Positions 61,903 through 64,000 of a DNA stretch of 64,000 nucleotides are shown in pieces. Both the position numbers and the translations under genes were made by a program. Location: NCBI RefSeq assembly GCF_964204645.1, contig NW_027437436.1, forward strand, positions 1 through 64,000. The letters are read 5' to 3'. This DNA comes from Tubulanus polymorphus (lineage: Eukaryota > Nemertea > Palaeonemertea > Tubulaniformes > Tubulanidae). The notes below the pieces were generated by a model. The model was not told the DNA's origin. It did no database searches and worked only from the letters and a program-made list of their open reading frames with translations. The number at the start of each line of letters is the position of its first letter. The first letter of the stretch is position 1.

Positions 61903-62991
61903 ATGATGAAAAAAGAACAATATTTAAGAGAGTTATATTATAACCCAGAAAGTGAAGTATCATATTCAAGTGTTTCGGAATTATGGGATAAAATTAAATC
62001 TGATAAAGAAAAAATAAAATATAGTGAATTAAAATCATGGTTACAAAATCAACCAACATATCAAATTCATAAAAAGATGGATAAAAAATATTTAACAAGA
62101 AAAGTAATGGTTTCATATATTGACCAACAATGGCAAGCAGATTTAATTGACATGAAAAACTTAGAAGAATATAACAAAGGATATTTCTGGATACTGAATG
62201 TTATAGATATATTCAGTAGATACGCATGGAGTATCCCGATTAAAAATAAAACTGGTATAGAAGTAACAAATGCTTTTAAATCTATATTTAAAGAAGCTAT
62301 CCCAGATAAGATACAATTTGATGAAGGTAAAGAATTTTATAACAAACATTTTAAAAAACTATTAACTGATAACGATGTAGAATATTTTTCAACACATTCA
62401 GATAAAAAAGCATCTGTTATAGAAAGATTTAATAAAACATTGAAAACTAGAATGTGGAAATATTTCACCGCTAATGAAACATATAAATATATCGATGTGT
62501 TAGATGATTTAGTTAAAGGTTATAATAATTCTAAACATAGTTCTATAAATATGAAACCTATACAAGTTAGAAAAGAAGAAAATTCAGAAATAGTTTGGAA
62601 TAATTTATATGGAGCATTTGTTACACACGATTTTGGAGAACCTAAATTTAAAATAGGACAACATGTTAGAATTTCTAAATATCGAAAAACATTTTATAAA
62701 GGTTATACCCCTAATTTTACAGAAGAAATATTTAAAATTAAAAAGATAATATTAACTAAACCATTTGTTTATAAATTGTTTGATTTAAAAGATGAAGAAA
62801 TATTAGGTTATTTTTATGAACAAGAATTATCATTAGTACCAAATCCAGATGAAATAGAATACAAAATAGAAAAGGTATTGAAAACAAAAACTCTTAAAGG
62901 AAAAAAGTATTCTTTGGTCAAATATAAAGGATATGATGATAAATTTAATGAATGGATTTTATCTAGTAAAATTAAAAGAATAAATGAATAA
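61903..62991 (+). CDS. INT: Polinton integrase with chromodomain, intact (362 aa)
   Basis: ATGATG start. Helical N-terminus (EQYLRELYYNPESEVSYSSV) without an HHCC finger. Core residues: Asp in QQWQADLIDM, Asp in IQFDEGKEF, Glu in ASVIERFNKTLKTRMWKYF. Chromodomain-like end (YKIEKVLKTKTLKGKKYSLV, then YKGYDDKFNEW). The homologue at 50,292 has a stop where this one reads lysine. Overlaps the ATPase start by 8 bp (ATGAATAA). Confidence 0.93.
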   Translation: MMKKEQYLRELYYNPESEVSYSSVSELWDKIKSDKEKIKYSELKSWLQNQPTYQIHKKMDKKYLTRKVMVSYIDQQWQADLIDMKNLEEYNKGYFWILNVIDIFSRYAWSIPIKNKTGIEVTNAFKSIFKEAIPDKIQFDEGKEFYNKHFKKLLTDNDVEYFSTHSDKKASVIERFNKTLKTRMWKYFTANETYKYIDVLDDLVKGYNNSKHSSINMKPIQVRKEENSEIVWNNLYGAFVTHDFGEPKFKIGQHVRISKYRKTFYKGYTPNFTEEIFKIKKIILTKPFVYKLFDLKDEEILGYFYEQELSLVPNPDEIEYKIEKVLKTKTLKGKKYSLVKYKGYDDKFNEWILSSKIKRINE

Positions 62992-63598
62992 AGATTTATT
63001 TATATTTGAACCACATAATATGTTAATAACTGGAGTTACAAACTGCGGTAAAACACACTTCATATTAGACTTGTTAGAAACTATTTATAAAAATCATTTT
63101 GATAATATAATATTATTCTGTCCTACTTATGAAATGAATGAAACGTATAATAGAGATATAGTTTTTAAAGATAAAAAGTTTATTATATTAAATTCTAAAA
63201 CAGTAAAAGAAAATTTAGATAATTGTATAAAAATTGCATTAGATATTTATAAAGGATCTAATACATTATTTATTATTGATGATTGCGCAAATTTACATGA
63301 TTCTAAAATTAGAGAAAGTGAGTTATGTTATTTAGCTTTCTCTGGTAGACATTTTGGGATAACAACTTGGGTTTTAAATCAGAAATATAATTCAATTGTG
63401 AAAGATTTTAGAGAGAATATAAGATTTCTAGTTTTATTCTACAACAAAGATAGAAAATCTATGCAACAATCATTGGAAGAAAATCAAATTATACCTACTG
63501 AATTACATGATGAATATATGAATAAATTAAAAAATAATAAAGGTTCAAAATTACTTATGAGATTACAATTTCCATATGAATATAAATTTATAAAATAA
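62984..63598 (+). CDS. ATP: A32-like DNA-packaging ATPase, intact (204 aa)
   Basis: Walker A GVTNCGKT, Walker B NTLFIIDDC, and the same long identical second half as the copy at 51,420. Drives genome entry into the capsid in related viruses. Translationally close-packed with the integrase. Confidence 0.93.
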   Translation: MNKDLFIFEPHNMLITGVTNCGKTHFILDLLETIYKNHFDNIILFCPTYEMNETYNRDIVFKDKKFIILNSKTVKENLDNCIKIALDIYKGSNTLFIIDDCANLHDSKIRESELCYLAFSGRHFGITTWVLNQKYNSIVKDFRENIRFLVLFYNKDRKSMQQSLEENQIIPTELHDEYMNKLKNNKGSKLLMRLQFPYEYKFIK

Positions 63599-63604
63599 CT
63601 ATTT

Positions 63605-63690
63605 GTATACCTATGTATTAGATACCCTAATACCTGATACCCTAATACCTGATACCCTAATACCTGATACCCTATTAGATACCTTAAATA
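63605..63690. repeat. 15-bp GATACCCTAATACCT repeat
   Basis: Four to five copies after the ATPase stop, between convergent genes. Confidence 0.9.
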
Positions 63691-63757
63691 ATTTAATCCC
63701 CCTTTTTTATTTACTATTATTTTATACAATTTTCAACCTTTATTATTCGAGTTTTAG

Positions 63758-64000
63758 TTAATCAATTTCTGAATCACTTTCACTATAAGACGCTAACAAT
63801 TTATTTAAATGCTCTACCGAATCTTCTTCAATATCTTTATAATTTTTTTTCACCTTTTTCACCTTTTTTACCTTTTTCATATTTTTTACTAAATCATCAA
63901 TAGTTGTTTCATTTTTAAACTTATTCTTCCAATCAAATTTATTATTATTTTCTACTTTAAGTTTTATAGAATCTTTATTATCAATATGTTTAACTGTAAC
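63758..64000 (-). CDS. C-terminal 80 residues of a gene entering from the right
   Basis: Open minus-strand frame from the window edge to TAA at 63,758. Contains a Lys-Val run (MKKVKKVKKVKKNYKDIEED) and an acidic end (SYSESDSEID). Highly charged; too short to classify. Converges with the ATPase gene. Confidence 0.6.
   Translation of the reverse strand, partial: VTVKHIDNKDSIKLKVENNNKFDWKNKFKNETTIDDLVKNMKKVKKVKKVKKNYKDIEEDSVEHLNKLLASYSESDSEID

Larger units (their letters stand above)
57630..64000. mobile_element. Second Polinton-like element, left 6.4 kb (runs off window)
   Basis: Starts with AGTAATAGGGG at the outer edge of a 406-bp palindrome. Contains a zinc-finger ORF, an unassigned repeat-bearing gene, an HNH endonuclease (frameshifted), an accessory gene, a basic membrane protein, integrase and packaging ATPase, then a minus-strand gene entering from beyond the right edge. 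Polymerase and capsid genes, and the right terminus, would lie outside the window. Most ORFs here are intact, so it may be younger than the other two elements. Confidence 0.85.

Overview
The window looks like nuclear DNA of an invertebrate animal. It is AT-rich, its host genes are split by GT-AG introns, and they include an animal-type lipoxygenase and a NACHT (NLR-type) gene. It also carries long simple-sequence and satellite tracts and several virus-like Polinton/Maverick elements. I cannot name the species; a marine lophotrochozoan, cnidarian or lower deuterostome would all fit.

Host part. A lipoxygenase gene runs on the minus strand from 17,783 to 403. Twelve exons can be placed with matching splice phases and the last exons lie off the left edge. 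Its introns hold a three-phase microsatellite (4.37-5.42 kb), a decayed Polinton-like element (5.5-11.35 kb), a hammerhead-ribozyme-like foldback (12.90-13.02 kb) and a large GATGGT-type minisatellite (15.05-17.2 kb). From 17.8 to 27.8 kb I see mostly satellites: a 33-bp unit at 19.4-21.3 kb and a 48-bp unit at 23.9-26.05 kb. A NACHT/LRR-type exon lies at 27,801-30,508 (minus). Upstream of it, up to about 55.8 kb, is a series of very short exons that nearly all start and end in phase 1.

Mobile part. A complete Polinton (36,721-53,346; 16.6 kb) sits inside one of those introns. It has 90-bp terminal inverted repeats and a perfect 6-bp target duplication (CAGTTC). It encodes a zinc-finger/protein-primed DNA polymerase B region, a zinc-ribbon protein, a probable small jelly-roll virion protein, several small membrane proteins, a major capsid protein, a chromodomain integrase and an A32-like packaging ATPase. 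No adenovirus-type protease was recognised. The polymerase gene is broken by frameshifts, stops and a 612-bp insertion. Even so, its catalytic motif C carries an uninterrupted 355-residue intein with a LAGLIDADG homing endonuclease. Most genes of the element start at a shared signal, a T-run followed by TA(A)ATAAATG.

A second, related element begins at 57,630 and runs off the right edge. Its integrase, ATPase and two virion-type genes are open, it carries a frameshifted HNH endonuclease, and it begins with a 406-bp palindrome whose outermost arm is repeated inverted, as in parvovirus-type terminal hairpins. The decayed element at 5.5 kb begins with a smaller structure of the same design. The three elements share gene families but differ in order, which suggests module shuffling within one Polinton lineage.
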